Assembly: GCA_027451885.1 (NCBI GenBank)
Contig: DAIDHX010000146.1
Location: 62,001-126,000, forward strand
Source of the DNA: Planctomycetales bacterium
GTDB lineage: Bacteria; Planctomycetota; Planctomycetia; Isosphaerales; Isosphaeraceae
Length of the DNA stretch: 64,000 bases
Direction: 5' to 3'
Shown: one piece after another, positions 37,225 to 46,293 of the stretch
Layout of the letters: every line of letters starts with the position of its first letter
Numbering within the stretch: position 1 is the first letter of the stretch
Program-made: the position numbers and the translations under genes
The notes under the pieces: generated by a model
The model's input: the letters and a program-made list of their open reading frames with translations, nothing else
The model's database searches: none
Told to the model about the DNA's origin: nothing

Positions 37225-37632
37225 AATCCCGCCTGGACGCGGATACCTGGTCATTCTCGGCCAGCTTCATGTGGAACCTCCCTTCCAACTCGGATTCCCG
37301 CTTTTGCATTGAAGTTCCCGAACAACACAAGCCGCCGACTCGTCCTAAGAAAACAGCCCACACGTTGCCGCCAAACATCACGACGGAATGATTTCGGTAC
37401 TCCGGACGAGGGGCTGATGAATCTTTTGTGCCTTTGTGATACGTTCAGGCTCTAGCCAGGCGAGCGCATCGACCGAGGGACAAGGACTGGTCCCGATTGG
37501 GCCGGCTGCTCGCGCGACGAGAGGCGCGAGGCGGCTTATCTATGAGAGGCCGGGCGACTCGCGCGAGGCAGCGGCGACAACGACGACGTGTCCGGTGACC
37601 TTAGTAGGTTCCCGTTTACGGGATAGAGCATC
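37225..37632. other. Intergenic region after the suf cluster
   Basis: No gene is seen in these 408 bp. A short inverted repeat TCCCG-TTTA-CGGGA lies at about 37611-37624 just before the GTG start of the next gene and could be an operator or a hairpin affecting its translation. Confidence 0.45.
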
Positions 37633-38433
37633 GTGGCTCGAAAAAAGACCCCAAAAGTTCGGCTCAGCGTTAAGGCGTCACTGTCGCGCCGGCTCCGGGA
37701 AGTGCGGCAGGAGGTGTTTGGCGAGCATGGCGGGCCTGAACTCGCCCGGCGCCTGAGCCTGCCGGCAAGAACCTGGTACAACTACGAGACGGGTGTGACG
37801 GTTCCCGCGGAAGTTCTGCTTGGCTTCATCGAGCAGACCGGCGTGAATCCCATGTGGCTTTTAAACGGTGAGGGACCGCGATTTCGCCAGACCGTCGACG
37901 AAGGGCGGCTCGCCCGACTGACGCCTGTGGAATTGATTCGGCGCGGGCTCGAGGAGCTCGAGCGAAATAATTCCGACTCGATGGCGAGCTCTTCTCAATC
38001 CGTTCTAGAGGAATCCGGTGAATTCGTCGACGTGCCGCTTTATCCCCTTTCACGGATTGGCGAATCCGGGCTCGACCCCACGAGCGCGGAGGGACGTGTG
38101 CTCGCGTATCGCCACTGGCTACCGCATCCCAATGTGACGATTGGCACCCGCCTCGTTGACGACGCCATGCACCCGATCTTGCCGTCCGGGTCGGTCGTGG
38201 CAATCGATCGCTCGGTGACCGATCCACTCGCGCTTCATGGGCAGATCGTGGCGGTGCAGCCCAGCGGTACGCCCATGATTCGCTGGCTCGAAGTGAGCGG
38301 TCGGCATGTGATCCTGCGACCCAACCAGGGTGCAGGCCGCGACTATCCCCTGATTCCTCTCGAGCTCGACGATCAGCAAAACGTCATCATCGGTCAGGTC
38401 GTCTGGTCCTGGAGCCGGTTTCACAAAACCTGA
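37633..38433 (+). CDS. HTH regulator with degenerate S24 (LexA/CI-like) domain
   Basis: This protein has 266 aa, from a GTG start. Residues about 30-85 form an Xre-type helix-turn-helix (GGPELARRLSLPARTWYNYE). Residues about 130-255 match the S24 peptidase fold of LexA and CI, but the catalytic serine position reads DDAMHP instead of G-D-S-M, and the lysine region reads MIRWLEVSGRHVIL, with Arg for Lys. The domain should therefore not cleave itself and may instead mediate dimerisation or ligand sensing. A 6-bp hairpin CGAGTG-ATTCA-CACTCG (38443-38459) follows the stop. Confidence 0.85.
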   Translation: MARKKTPKVRLSVKASLSRRLREVRQEVFGEHGGPELARRLSLPARTWYNYETGVTVPAEVLLGFIEQTGVNPMWLLNGEGPRFRQTVDEGRLARLTPVELIRRGLEELERNNSDSMASSSQSVLEESGEFVDVPLYPLSRIGESGLDPTSAEGRVLAYRHWLPHPNVTIGTRLVDDAMHPILPSGSVVAIDRSVTDPLALHGQIVAVQPSGTPMIRWLEVSGRHVILRPNQGAGRDYPLIPLELDDQQNVIIGQVVWSWSRFHKT

Positions 38434-38615
38434 CTACCAGAGCGAGTGATTCACACTCGATCCATGCCTGGGTAATCAGCGCACGAATTTGGCTGCTCCC
38501 TTGCCTTGAGCGCAAGTGCGGGCGATCCTGTGAGCCGTGGCGTTAAGGCGAAATCAGGCGCCGCGATACCGTGGTGACCCCCGCCGCGGCTCGCGTTCGA
38601 GGGAATCGAGCGTCC

Positions 38616-40094
38616 ATGGCGGCCCGAGCGCGGAAGAAGTCTCTGACGCTCGACCTCGAGCTGCTTGAGCTCCACGCTCGTGAGCCTCTCTTCTGGCTTG
38701 ATCACGACTTCAAGTTCGTCTGGGTGAATCGGGCCTGGGCCGAGCTGACTGGGCGGAGTTTGAACTACATTCAAGGCGCGGTTTGTGGCGCCTATTCTGG
38801 CACGCATTCGGAACATCCGGCCGACCTGGCCGCGTGCTTCCGTCCGCCGGTCGAGGTATCCGCCGGAACTCGCGTCTCGATCACCACGCACATCTTTCGA
38901 GCAGACGGCGCGGCCCTTGATCGCCGTCTCGACTTTCTCCCCGTGATTGATCGCGAGGGGAAGTTACTGGGCGTTCTTGGTTTTGTGCGTGAGCTGAGCG
39001 ATGCGCCCTCTTATCCCCGCTCACTGACGCGCACCTGGCAAGATGAGTTCAGGCAGGCGCGTAGACGTCTTCAGGAACGATGTGGGTTCGACTCCATCAT
39101 CGGCTCGGGGCCTGCACACGCGAGGCTAATCGATCAGGTTCGACTGGCCGCGGAGTCGCTTTCTCCGCTCCTGATCGTCGGAGAAAGCGGCGCAGGCAAG
39201 CGGCACCTGGCCCGGGTGATCCACCTGCTCGGTCCCGGGCGGGACGAGCCGCTCATTTCTTGTGATTGCAAGGCGCTCCCTGCCGAGGTGCTTGAGCGTG
39301 AGTGGTTCGGCCTATCGCAGGAAGGCGAGACGCGCGGGGACCTTGCGGAAGGACTTCGCGCTCGGCTAACGCTACGGCCCGGCTCAACATTTTTAATCCA
39401 GGAAGTTACGAGCCTACCGCGCGAGCTGCAAGCTCGGCTGGCCGCGATGGTGAAGGGGAAAGCACGCATCATTGTAACAACATCTGTTGATCCAGAGATT
39501 GCGATTGGCGATGGTCGGTTGCTCCCTGCGCTTTACTTTGCTGTTTCGCCGATCATCGCCAGACTTGAGCCCTTGCGTGTGCGGCGCGACGACATCCCGC
39601 TGTTGGCCCAGCATTTTCTGGAGCTGGCCAATCAGCGCGGCGGCCCGATGCGCGACGGATTTACGGACGACGCGATGGCCGAGCTTGTCGCTTACGACTG
39701 GCCAGGAAACCTGCGCGAGCTGGATCGTGTGGTCAACGACGCCCGCTCCAAAAACGGCGGAACCGACACCCGCATTGCTCTTGCCGATCTCCCCAGGGCG
39801 TTACGCAATCAACTCGAATCAAACGCGCCCTTGCTGGGAATGCCTCGGCCGGTGAAGTCGCTCGATGAGATTTTGCTCGAGATCGAACGGCGCATGATCG
39901 AGACAGCGCTTGCGCAGGCGCGTGGCAACAAGTCGCGCGCGGCGGATTTGCTCGGGATCTCCCGGCCCCGGCTCTATCGGCGTATCGGCGAGCTCAACCT
40001 GCCTGACGTCGAGCCTGCCGAGCCCGAATCGGATGCAAGCGAGGGCGCTGATCAGAGCCGACCGGAAACGCTCGAGGACGCGCGTGAGGCATGA
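38616..40094 (+). CDS. PAS-AAA+-Fis regulator lacking GAFTGA
   Basis: The 492-aa protein has a PAS domain (residues about 15-135), an AAA+ domain with Walker A GESGAGKRH, and a C-terminal Fis-type helix-turn-helix (ARGNKSRAADLLGISRPRLY). It looks like a sigma-54 activator, but the GAFTGA loop is absent (FGLSQEGETRGDLAEG) and Walker B reads STFLIQEVTS, with Gln for the conserved Asp. TyrR and other GAFTGA-less relatives work with sigma-70, so this one may too, perhaps without ATP hydrolysis. ATG 38616 has GAGGGA 11 nt upstream; GTG 38571 is the alternative. Its end overlaps lpxB by 43 bp. Confidence 0.85.
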   Translation: MAARARKKSLTLDLELLELHAREPLFWLDHDFKFVWVNRAWAELTGRSLNYIQGAVCGAYSGTHSEHPADLAACFRPPVEVSAGTRVSITTHIFRADGAALDRRLDFLPVIDREGKLLGVLGFVRELSDAPSYPRSLTRTWQDEFRQARRRLQERCGFDSIIGSGPAHARLIDQVRLAAESLSPLLIVGESGAGKRHLARVIHLLGPGRDEPLISCDCKALPAEVLEREWFGLSQEGETRGDLAEGLRARLTLRPGSTFLIQEVTSLPRELQARLAAMVKGKARIIVTTSVDPEIAIGDGRLLPALYFAVSPIIARLEPLRVRRDDIPLLAQHFLELANQRGGPMRDGFTDDAMAELVAYDWPGNLRELDRVVNDARSKNGGTDTRIALADLPRALRNQLESNAPLLGMPRPVKSLDEILLEIERRMIETALAQARGNKSRAADLLGISRPRLYRRIGELNLPDVEPAEPESDASEGADQSRPETLEDAREA

Positions 40095-41287
40095 TGGGGG
40101 GCGGGAACCGACTGTGTAGCACCTGATGGGTGGTGCGCTCGGATCCACGACACGATCATCCCGGCCGAGCGCTCCGTCGCCCCTGGTTTGCCGACCTCGT
40201 CCGCCAGGGCATTCAACGCGCGCTGGATGCTCTCGCGCTCGGCACCGTCATCGATCCATTTCTCCGCCCAGGCGGCCAGTTGCGGTGAGACATCAAGACA
40301 CGTCAAAAATTCGGGAAAGAGCTCGCGATCGGCCAGAAGATTGACCAGCGTGATGAATCGCGTGCGAATGAACGGCCGGGCGATCCACAGACCAACCCTT
40401 GAGACCGTGTAAAGCACCACCGACGGCAGACGTTCGGCAAGAAGCTCGAGACTGACGGATCCAGAAACCGTCCACGCCGCGCGGGCCAATCGGATAATCT
40501 CCGCTGTTCGACCGGCGTGGATCACCAGAGGGATCGCGGATTCCACAATCCCCTGCGCTTGCAGATCGGCCAGAATGCGTTCCGCTATTGCCTTGTGTTT
40601 CTCATTCAAGCATGCGATGGCGAATCGAACGTCGTCCCTGCGTCTGGAAAGTAGAGCCGCTGCGCGGAGCATCGTCGGCAGGTTGTGCTCGATCTCCTTG
40701 ACACGTGAGCCGGGGAGGATCGCCACCAGGCGCCCAGGTTGTGCTTGCTCCTGCGCCAGAAAGTCGTGATCAAGTACCCGATCGGCTAGCTCGTCGAAAT
40801 AGGGATGGCCGACGAAGGTTGCGTGGTTCACGCCCCTTGCCCTGTACCACGCGGGCTCAAATGGCAGGCTGCAGAGCACGAGATCAAAATCCCTGCGAAT
40901 CTTCTTCACGCGCCAGGGCGCCCAGGCCCAGATTTGCGGTGGGACGAAGTAAAACACCGGTACGCCGTGTTTCTTCGCCCGTCGCGCGAGCCACCAATGC
41001 AGCCCAGGATAATCGATCAGGATCACCGCATCGGGCCGTTCGTCACGGAAAAACCGATCCGCCTGGATGATCAGTTTGAGAAATGTGGCGATGTTTGCAA
41101 ATACGCTCAGGAACCACATCACGGCCAGGTTAACGAGCACGAAGTTCAAGTCGGCCCCCGCCTCGATCATCCTGGGGCCGCCGTAGCCCGAAATGCGGGC
41201 TTCAGGATCGATCCGTTTGAGTGCTCGGATCAGATTGGCGGCATGGAGATCGCCACTGGGTTCACCTGCGGAGATAAAAAAGTGCAT
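40052..41287 (-). CDS. lpxB: Lipid-A-disaccharide synthase
   Basis: The 411-aa GT19 enzyme condenses UDP-2,3-diacylglucosamine and lipid X to form the lipid A disaccharide at the inner membrane. It has SAGEPSGDLHAANLI at the N-terminus, YFVPPQIWAWAPWRVKKIRR, and ILPGSRVKEIEHNLP, all LpxB hallmarks, with a family-typical length. The C-terminal tail overlaps the convergent PAS-AAA+ gene by 43 bp. Together with kdsD and the LptC/OstA-like gene it implies true LPS synthesis. Confidence 0.97.
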   Translation of the reverse strand: MHFFISAGEPSGDLHAANLIRALKRIDPEARISGYGGPRMIEAGADLNFVLVNLAVMWFLSVFANIATFLKLIIQADRFFRDERPDAVILIDYPGLHWWLARRAKKHGVPVFYFVPPQIWAWAPWRVKKIRRDFDLVLCSLPFEPAWYRARGVNHATFVGHPYFDELADRVLDHDFLAQEQAQPGRLVAILPGSRVKEIEHNLPTMLRAAALLSRRRDDVRFAIACLNEKHKAIAERILADLQAQGIVESAIPLVIHAGRTAEIIRLARAAWTVSGSVSLELLAERLPSVVLYTVSRVGLWIARPFIRTRFITLVNLLADRELFPEFLTCLDVSPQLAAWAEKWIDDGAERESIQRALNALADEVGKPGATERSAGMIVSWIRAHHPSGATQSVPAPHHASRASSSVSGRL

Positions 41288-41339
41288 GGTGCGTGCTCCA
41301 CGTCCTTGTGAATCGCGAGGACCTGCCTGCGTGGGTAGA

Positions 41340-42254
41340 TCAGCTTTCGCCGCCGGGCTTGCGCGCCTTGAGCATGAGATTGCTGGCGATGCGGTTGATC
41401 GGCCAGACGTGCTCCATCACCCCGTTCAGCATCCAGGCCGCGGCGTGCAGTTTCTGATAAACATCCTTGACGCGTCCAGGGAAGCCGTTGAGCATCGTCG
41501 GGACCAGGAAGCGATATCCAACCTCGAAGACCTCAAATCCCGCCGCGCGAAGCTGGCGGCCAGCCGAGCCGATCGTGTAGAGCCGATCATGCGCAGTGTG
41601 CCCCAATGAGCGCTGAATCGCCTCCGTGTAGCTATATCGATTGGGCAGACAGGCGACCAGAAAGAGTCCCCCTGGTCTCAGCACACGGAAGATCTCACGG
41701 AGTGATCCTTCCTCTTCTGGCACGTGCTCCCAGACACCGTTGCTTGTCACGACGTCGAAGTATTCTTCGGGGTAGTCGAGCCGGTAGGGATGGCGGATTT
41801 GCTCGTACTGGATGCCGCAGTAAGTGTGAAACGGCTGATAGGCGCAGGGCTCAACGACGTCGCAGCCGTGAAGCTCGACGCCGCGCCCGAATCGCAAGCG
41901 GTAGATGCACGAATCGAGCGCGTGCTGGCAGCCCCACTCGAGAATGCGATTACCCGACTGGATCTCAGCCGCGAGCCAATCAATCACGGCGAGTCTGCGT
42001 AGCAAAGTGAGCTCCATCCCAGCGTGCGCGGACAGATACTCCTGGTTCACCCCTGAGGAGCCGCGGGTTGCAACGTACTCTGCCTGTTCGCGGTAGAGAT
42101 GCCGGATCAGGGCCAGCTCGGCGTCTCGCCTGCCTCTGCGGGTGCCGGCTTGCTCCACGGTCGACTCTGTGAGAAGCCTGCGCAGCCTGCGAGGCTGCTG
42201 AATGCTCGTTGCCTCTCGCCCCCCGCTGGATGAGAGTGGGTCCATTTGAGTCAT
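41340..42254 (-). CDS. SAM-dependent methyltransferase (class I)
   Basis: This is a 304-aa protein. Motif I is altered (RILEWGCQHALDS, with W and QH where GxGxG is usual) but the later pattern DVVTSNGVWEHVPEEEGSL and LRPGGLFLVACLPN is typical of methyltransferase family 11/25 enzymes. The C-terminal third is hydrophobic-aromatic and resembles glycan or lipid methyltransferases. It is 52 nt upstream of lpxB on the same strand and may be co-transcribed, so a surface-glycan or lipid substrate is possible. Confidence 0.85.
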   Translation of the reverse strand: MTQMDPLSSSGGREATSIQQPRRLRRLLTESTVEQAGTRRGRRDAELALIRHLYREQAEYVATRGSSGVNQEYLSAHAGMELTLLRRLAVIDWLAAEIQSGNRILEWGCQHALDSCIYRLRFGRGVELHGCDVVEPCAYQPFHTYCGIQYEQIRHPYRLDYPEEYFDVVTSNGVWEHVPEEEGSLREIFRVLRPGGLFLVACLPNRYSYTEAIQRSLGHTAHDRLYTIGSAGRQLRAAGFEVFEVGYRFLVPTMLNGFPGRVKDVYQKLHAAAWMLNGVMEHVWPINRIASNLMLKARKPGGES

Positions 42255-42409
42255 CCCTTTTCTCCTGGACCATTCGGACTGTCATGGTCCTGAGCGAATC
42301 CAGCCACGGGCGAACTCCATCGCGGCAGGATGCTACTGGCTTGCCGGAGTTCCTGCAATTTCAATCGTGTATGCGAGACCCGTTTTTCGAGGAACTCGAC
42401 GTGTCTGCG

Positions 42410-42940
42410 TCAGGGATGGGGACGAGGGAAGGGAACAGGCACGGGGAAGAGTGGTTGGAGTGGAGGAGCAATCGCGGGGTTCGCGATCGCGGGAACGCGC
42501 GGTAATGAAGCGACTGGGCGGCCAGTGACCAGCCCCCCAATCGGAGTGGACGGAAATCGAAGCGAACTACCCACAGGAACGCCCGCAAGCGCCGCCGCGG
42601 CCAGCAATTCTCGCTTGATAACAGAGCCTACCTTGAGCGATTCGATTTCACCCCGTTCGCGCGAAAGATCGACCGCGCGAGAGATCGCGATATAGTCTGG
42701 ATACTGAGACGCGATCTGCTTCAACCAGCGATCGACCGCGGGGGAATCTTCCCCCTTGCGGACGTCGTAGATCTGGTATTTGAAGGTCCCGAGCGGGTCG
42801 CTTTTGCTATACCAGACGATCACGCGATAGTCGGCCCGACAAACGCTACGGCCTCGGCCGGCTTCACCAGGGCCGAAGCCCACGAGCAAGCAGACCGAAC
42901 ACGCTGCAAACACCAATGCGAATCGAGCCGCGATCGCCAT
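42410..42940 (-). CDS. Small secreted hypothetical protein
   Basis: The 176-aa protein has a signal peptide (MAIAARFALVFAACSVCLLVG), a compact middle domain with IVWYSKSDPLGTFKYQIYDV, and a Pro-rich C-terminus (PLFPVPVPFPRPHP). The start has GGAGG about 9 nt upstream. I know no family for it. It lies between the methyltransferase and the PEP-CTERM gene on the same strand. Confidence 0.75.
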   Translation of the reverse strand: MAIAARFALVFAACSVCLLVGFGPGEAGRGRSVCRADYRVIVWYSKSDPLGTFKYQIYDVRKGEDSPAVDRWLKQIASQYPDYIAISRAVDLSRERGEIESLKVGSVIKRELLAAAALAGVPVGSSLRFPSTPIGGLVTGRPVASLPRVPAIANPAIAPPLQPLFPVPVPFPRPHP

Positions 42941-43030
42941 AAGCGCATCCTCCAGCGGACAACGTATTGTACCGCGTTCATCCTGGAGGATACGCGTGGG
43001 CGTCGAGCTCTGGCAATTTGGGCCGAGAAC

Positions 43031-43708
43031 CTAGCAAGGGCTGATCTGGGTGACGATCCGCCGTTTGCGCACATAACCCGCCCGGGCCAATGCTGCGAGT
43101 GCGGCGACGGACCAGACCATGATCGACATCGGCTCTGGAATCGCGTTCGAAACACTTCCACCACCGCCGCCCGTGGTTGTGCCTCCCGAGCCCGAATTCG
43201 AGCCGCTGCCCGCGTCGGTCACGGGAGCGATGCTAATCCCCGGCGTGAGAACCTCAAGCATCGGGGGGTTGCTCGCGAGCGACTTATCGATCGAAAGCGA
43301 AAAGTTGAGCACTCCCCCCGCCTTGAAGCCCTGGCCGAAAAAGACGAGTCCGAACATCTGCTCAGCCTGACCATTGGAACCCGTGGTGTTCTTGAGCGCG
43401 ACCACGAGCTGATTGGGATCGAACCCGGTCGAGCCAGGTAAGACCGTGAGCGGGCTTAACTGAGCACCCGAGCTCGATGTGGGCGGCACCACACCCCCGG
43501 GTGGAATGATCAGGGCCTCAACCTGGGGACCCGAGATATTCGGGCTCGGCGCGGAGATGTTGCTCACGCTCGTCAAGCTATAGTCCGCGGTCACGGTCTG
43601 GGAGCTGGGCGTGAGAGAATCGCCCCAGACCGTCGTCGAAACGCCAAATGATCCCAAGGCAACAACAGCGGCCAACGTGATCATCGGAGCAGGACAACGA
43701 CGTACCAC
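43031..43708 (-). CDS. PEP-CTERM domain protein
   Basis: The 225-aa protein has a signal peptide starting VVRRCPAPMITLAAVVAL and a C-terminal sorting signal: IPEP, a hydrophobic helix (MSIMVWSVAALAALA) and a basic end (RKRR). Such proteins are cut by exosortase and delivered to the outer surface, often with exopolysaccharide. The Ser/Asn-rich mature part with a Gly/Ser/Thr linker has no enzyme motif. A perfect AAGGAGG 9 nt upstream favours the GTG at 43708 over the frame start at 43765. Confidence 0.85.
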   Translation of the reverse strand: MVRRCPAPMITLAAVVALGSFGVSTTVWGDSLTPSSQTVTADYSLTSVSNISAPSPNISGPQVEALIIPPGGVVPPTSSSGAQLSPLTVLPGSTGFDPNQLVVALKNTTGSNGQAEQMFGLVFFGQGFKAGGVLNFSLSIDKSLASNPPMLEVLTPGISIAPVTDAGSGSNSGSGGTTTGGGGGSVSNAIPEPMSIMVWSVAALAALARAGYVRKRRIVTQISPC

Positions 43709-44108
43709 GACGGGTTTCCTCCTTGAGCTCTCAGCCACGAACTCGCAATCCTTGGGCGTAGTCACAATCCGAACCGAGCTCCATCCAGCGGCGAAGCGTT
43801 CGGGGCACAGCGCCAGTCCATCCTGTCCCGGCGCTCACCGAGGCGAACCTGGGCTCGCCACAGCGAAGTTCTCAAGTCTCGAGCTTTGGTTCGGGGAAGC
43901 GAGCTCTCGGCTGACAGACCCCAAAACTTGAGGCCGGCATTCTGCAACGCTTCGAAAAAACGGTCAAGGCGGGATCAGGGCTTTTTCGGAGATCGACGCC
44001 AAATCTTCCGTGACCAATCCCGAGCGATCGCCTCAGATGCCTGATCGTAATCCGATCTCCTTTGGAGAAAATGAGTTGTGCTGCTGGCTCAGGCGGTGAA
44101 GGCCTCGG
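43709..44108. other. Intergenic region upstream of the PEP-CTERM gene
   Basis: No convincing gene in about 400 bp; only a short TCTCC-TTT-GGAGA hairpin near 44060-44072 was noticed. Its distance from the downstream SLC13 stop means it may serve as a weak transcription end. Confidence 0.4.
43718..43724 (-). promoter_or_regulatory. Strong Shine-Dalgarno deciding the PEP-CTERM start
   Basis: AAGGAGG on the minus strand lies 9 nt before a GTG codon at 43708. It places the start inside the longer open frame and leaves a normal signal peptide. Confidence 0.65.
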
Positions 44109-45914
44109 CTAAAAATGCCAGATAAAGGGAATGAGCGCTACGGCACAAAGCCACATGAGCAGATTGAGTGGGATCCCAACACGCAAAAAATCGGTGAAAC
44201 GATATCCGCCCGGTCCGAATACCATCATGTGGGTTTGATAGCCGATCGGCGAAGCGAACGCGAACGAGGCGGCGAGTGCCACGGCCATGATAAAAGGCCG
44301 CGGGCTGACTCCAAGCTCCCGCGCAGCTTCCACGCAGAAGGGAAACGAGAGCGCGGCGGCAGCGTTATTGCTAATCAATTCGTTGAGCACCATGACAACG
44401 AAGTAAACCGCTGCCAGAGTTGCGATCGGACCGAGCTCACGCGTGGCGCCGACGAGCAAACCCGCAGTGAGCCGGGCGACGCCAGATTCCTCGAGCGCCC
44501 GGCCGACGCCGAACGACGCCGCGATTGCGATCAACACCGGCAAATCGATCGCCTTGCGAGCCGCGGCCCCCGAGAGGCAGCCAGCTCCAACCATGGCGCC
44601 GGCCGCCACCAGTGACGGAACGGCGTAATCCTCAACCTGGTTGCTCAGGAACGTTACGATGAGCGCCAGGAAGATTGCCACCGCGGCCCAGGCTCGCTCA
44701 TGACGCACCGGCCGCGAATCCTCGACCTCGCTGACCAGATAAAAATCGGGATTGTTGCGGTACGCTCTGGGGAAATGCGGGCCCGTCTGCAGCAGTAATG
44801 TGTCACCGGCCCGAAGCTCGATCTCACCGATTTTGGTGCCCAGCCGCACCCCGTTGCGGTGCACCGCCACAATCGCGGCATCGTAAAGCGCTCGGAAATC
44901 CGCATCCCGTACTTTGCGATCGATCAGAGGCGAGCTTGGACTGATCACCGCCTCACAGAGCTGGCGACCCGCACGTGCAGCCGCGGTAATGTCGTACGAC
45001 TGGTCCGCCGCCGGCACAAGCCCGGGAATCTTTTCCAGATCCACGATCGTAGAAACAACACCTGTGAACACAAGCCGATCGTTCACGAGGATCGTCTCGT
45101 CCGGGCTGACGGGGCCAATCAGCTCCCCCTCGCGGTCGATCTCAATCAAAAACAGGCCAGGCAGATGCCTCAGCCCCGCCTCCGCGATCGATTTGCCCAC
45201 CAGGCGACATTGCGGCTGAACCAGGAGCTCAACCAGATACTCGCGGCGGCTCTGCTCAAGCTGCTCGATCAAATCGAGTCGATTGGGCATCAGCCGGCGA
45301 CCAATCGTGAGCAAGTAAACCGCACCCACCAGCGCGCAAGGAAGACCCACCCACCCAAGCTCGAGGTAGCCCATTCGCGGCATCTTGCTGTTGATCAGGA
45401 AACCCTGGACGACCAAATTCGTACTTGTGCCAATAAGGGAACACGAGCCTCCCAGAATCGACAGGTAAGAAAGCGGCATAAGCAAACGCGAGGGCGAAAT
45501 CCGCTTCTTTCGGCACCAGGTGAGAAGCACGGGAGTAAGCAATGCCACCTTGGGTGTATTGTTGAGGACAAGGGCGGATGGTATAAGCACGATGGCCATC
45601 AGCAGAAGTGCTTTGCCCTCGGTGTTCACCCGACCGAGAAAGCGATCGCCAAGGTAATCCATCACCCCTGTTTCGCTAAGACTGGCGGCGACCACGAACA
45701 GGGCGCCCACAAGCAGGACGCCGGAATTGGAAAAGCCAGCGAATGCTTCGTCCGCCGGGATCACACGGAGAGCGGTCAGGATCACAAGCGCGCCCATGAA
45801 GAGGACGTCGGCTGCGCGATCCTTGATCAGGCCGTAGAGGAGAGCGAGGAGAACGGAGAGTGTAACGGCGATTTTGTAAACGTCGATCGCTGGAGTCGTG
45901 CTTGGGTCCATCAA
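44109..45914 (-). CDS. SLC13-family permease with TrkA-C domains
   Basis: The 601-aa membrane protein has an N-terminal and a C-terminal set of transmembrane segments with the family motif SLIGTSTNLVV and the second-half SNNAAAALSFPF, which line the sodium-anion site. Between them, residues about 215-390 hold two TrkA-C (RCK-C) cytosolic domains (LVGKSIAEAGLRHLPGLFLI and LIDRKVRDADFRALYDAAIV). This is the arrangement of the SAC1-like bacterial sulfate or anion transporters. The substrate cannot be fixed. Confidence 0.92.
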   Translation of the reverse strand: MMDPSTTPAIDVYKIAVTLSVLLALLYGLIKDRAADVLFMGALVILTALRVIPADEAFAGFSNSGVLLVGALFVVAASLSETGVMDYLGDRFLGRVNTEGKALLLMAIVLIPSALVLNNTPKVALLTPVLLTWCRKKRISPSRLLMPLSYLSILGGSCSLIGTSTNLVVQGFLINSKMPRMGYLELGWVGLPCALVGAVYLLTIGRRLMPNRLDLIEQLEQSRREYLVELLVQPQCRLVGKSIAEAGLRHLPGLFLIEIDREGELIGPVSPDETILVNDRLVFTGVVSTIVDLEKIPGLVPAADQSYDITAAARAGRQLCEAVISPSSPLIDRKVRDADFRALYDAAIVAVHRNGVRLGTKIGEIELRAGDTLLLQTGPHFPRAYRNNPDFYLVSEVEDSRPVRHERAWAAVAIFLALIVTFLSNQVEDYAVPSLVAAGAMVGAGCLSGAAARKAIDLPVLIAIAASFGVGRALEESGVARLTAGLLVGATRELGPIATLAAVYFVVMVLNELISNNAAAALSFPFCVEAARELGVSPRPFIMAVALAASFAFASPIGYQTHMMVFGPGGYRFTDFLRVGIPLNLLMWLCAVALIPFIWHF

Positions 45915-46293
45915 TGTCTCGCATCATGTGGGTCGGCGAACGCTGTTTAGCCAGGACGCCTATCCCTGCCGGTATCTGGACCCGAACATGCGCCAATTCT
46001 TTCTAAAAGACAACTCCAGCGAAGTCCACAGGGCGGAGCATGCACCGGTTGTAAGGGGGCGGCCTCGAGTAACGTGTGGTATTCGAATCTGTTTCATGGA
46101 ACCAGTTACGTTGACTGGGGTATCGGGGTATGATTCATTATCGAGAACCAATCACGTTAATGAGCAACGCATGACGCGACGGGTTCGCGATCAGATCTCG
46201 CTCTCGATGGCTTGAGGCGAGCCGAAAGTCGGCGGGCGGTTTCGCGGAGTTTGAGCGAGGCGTCCGAACAAATCAACGTCGAAGGCAGCGATC
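45915..46293. other. Intergenic region between SLC13 and coiled-coil genes
   Basis: No gene is supported here. TATGAT at 46129-46134 is a possible -10 box, with only a weak TTACGT 17 bp upstream; TTGACT at 46111 is too near (12 bp). A small inverted repeat CGTT-AATGAG-CAACG is at about 46154-46168. Confidence 0.35.

Noticed and set aside
44859-45950. 363-codon plus-strand open frame
   Set aside because: It is antisense to the SLC13 permease.
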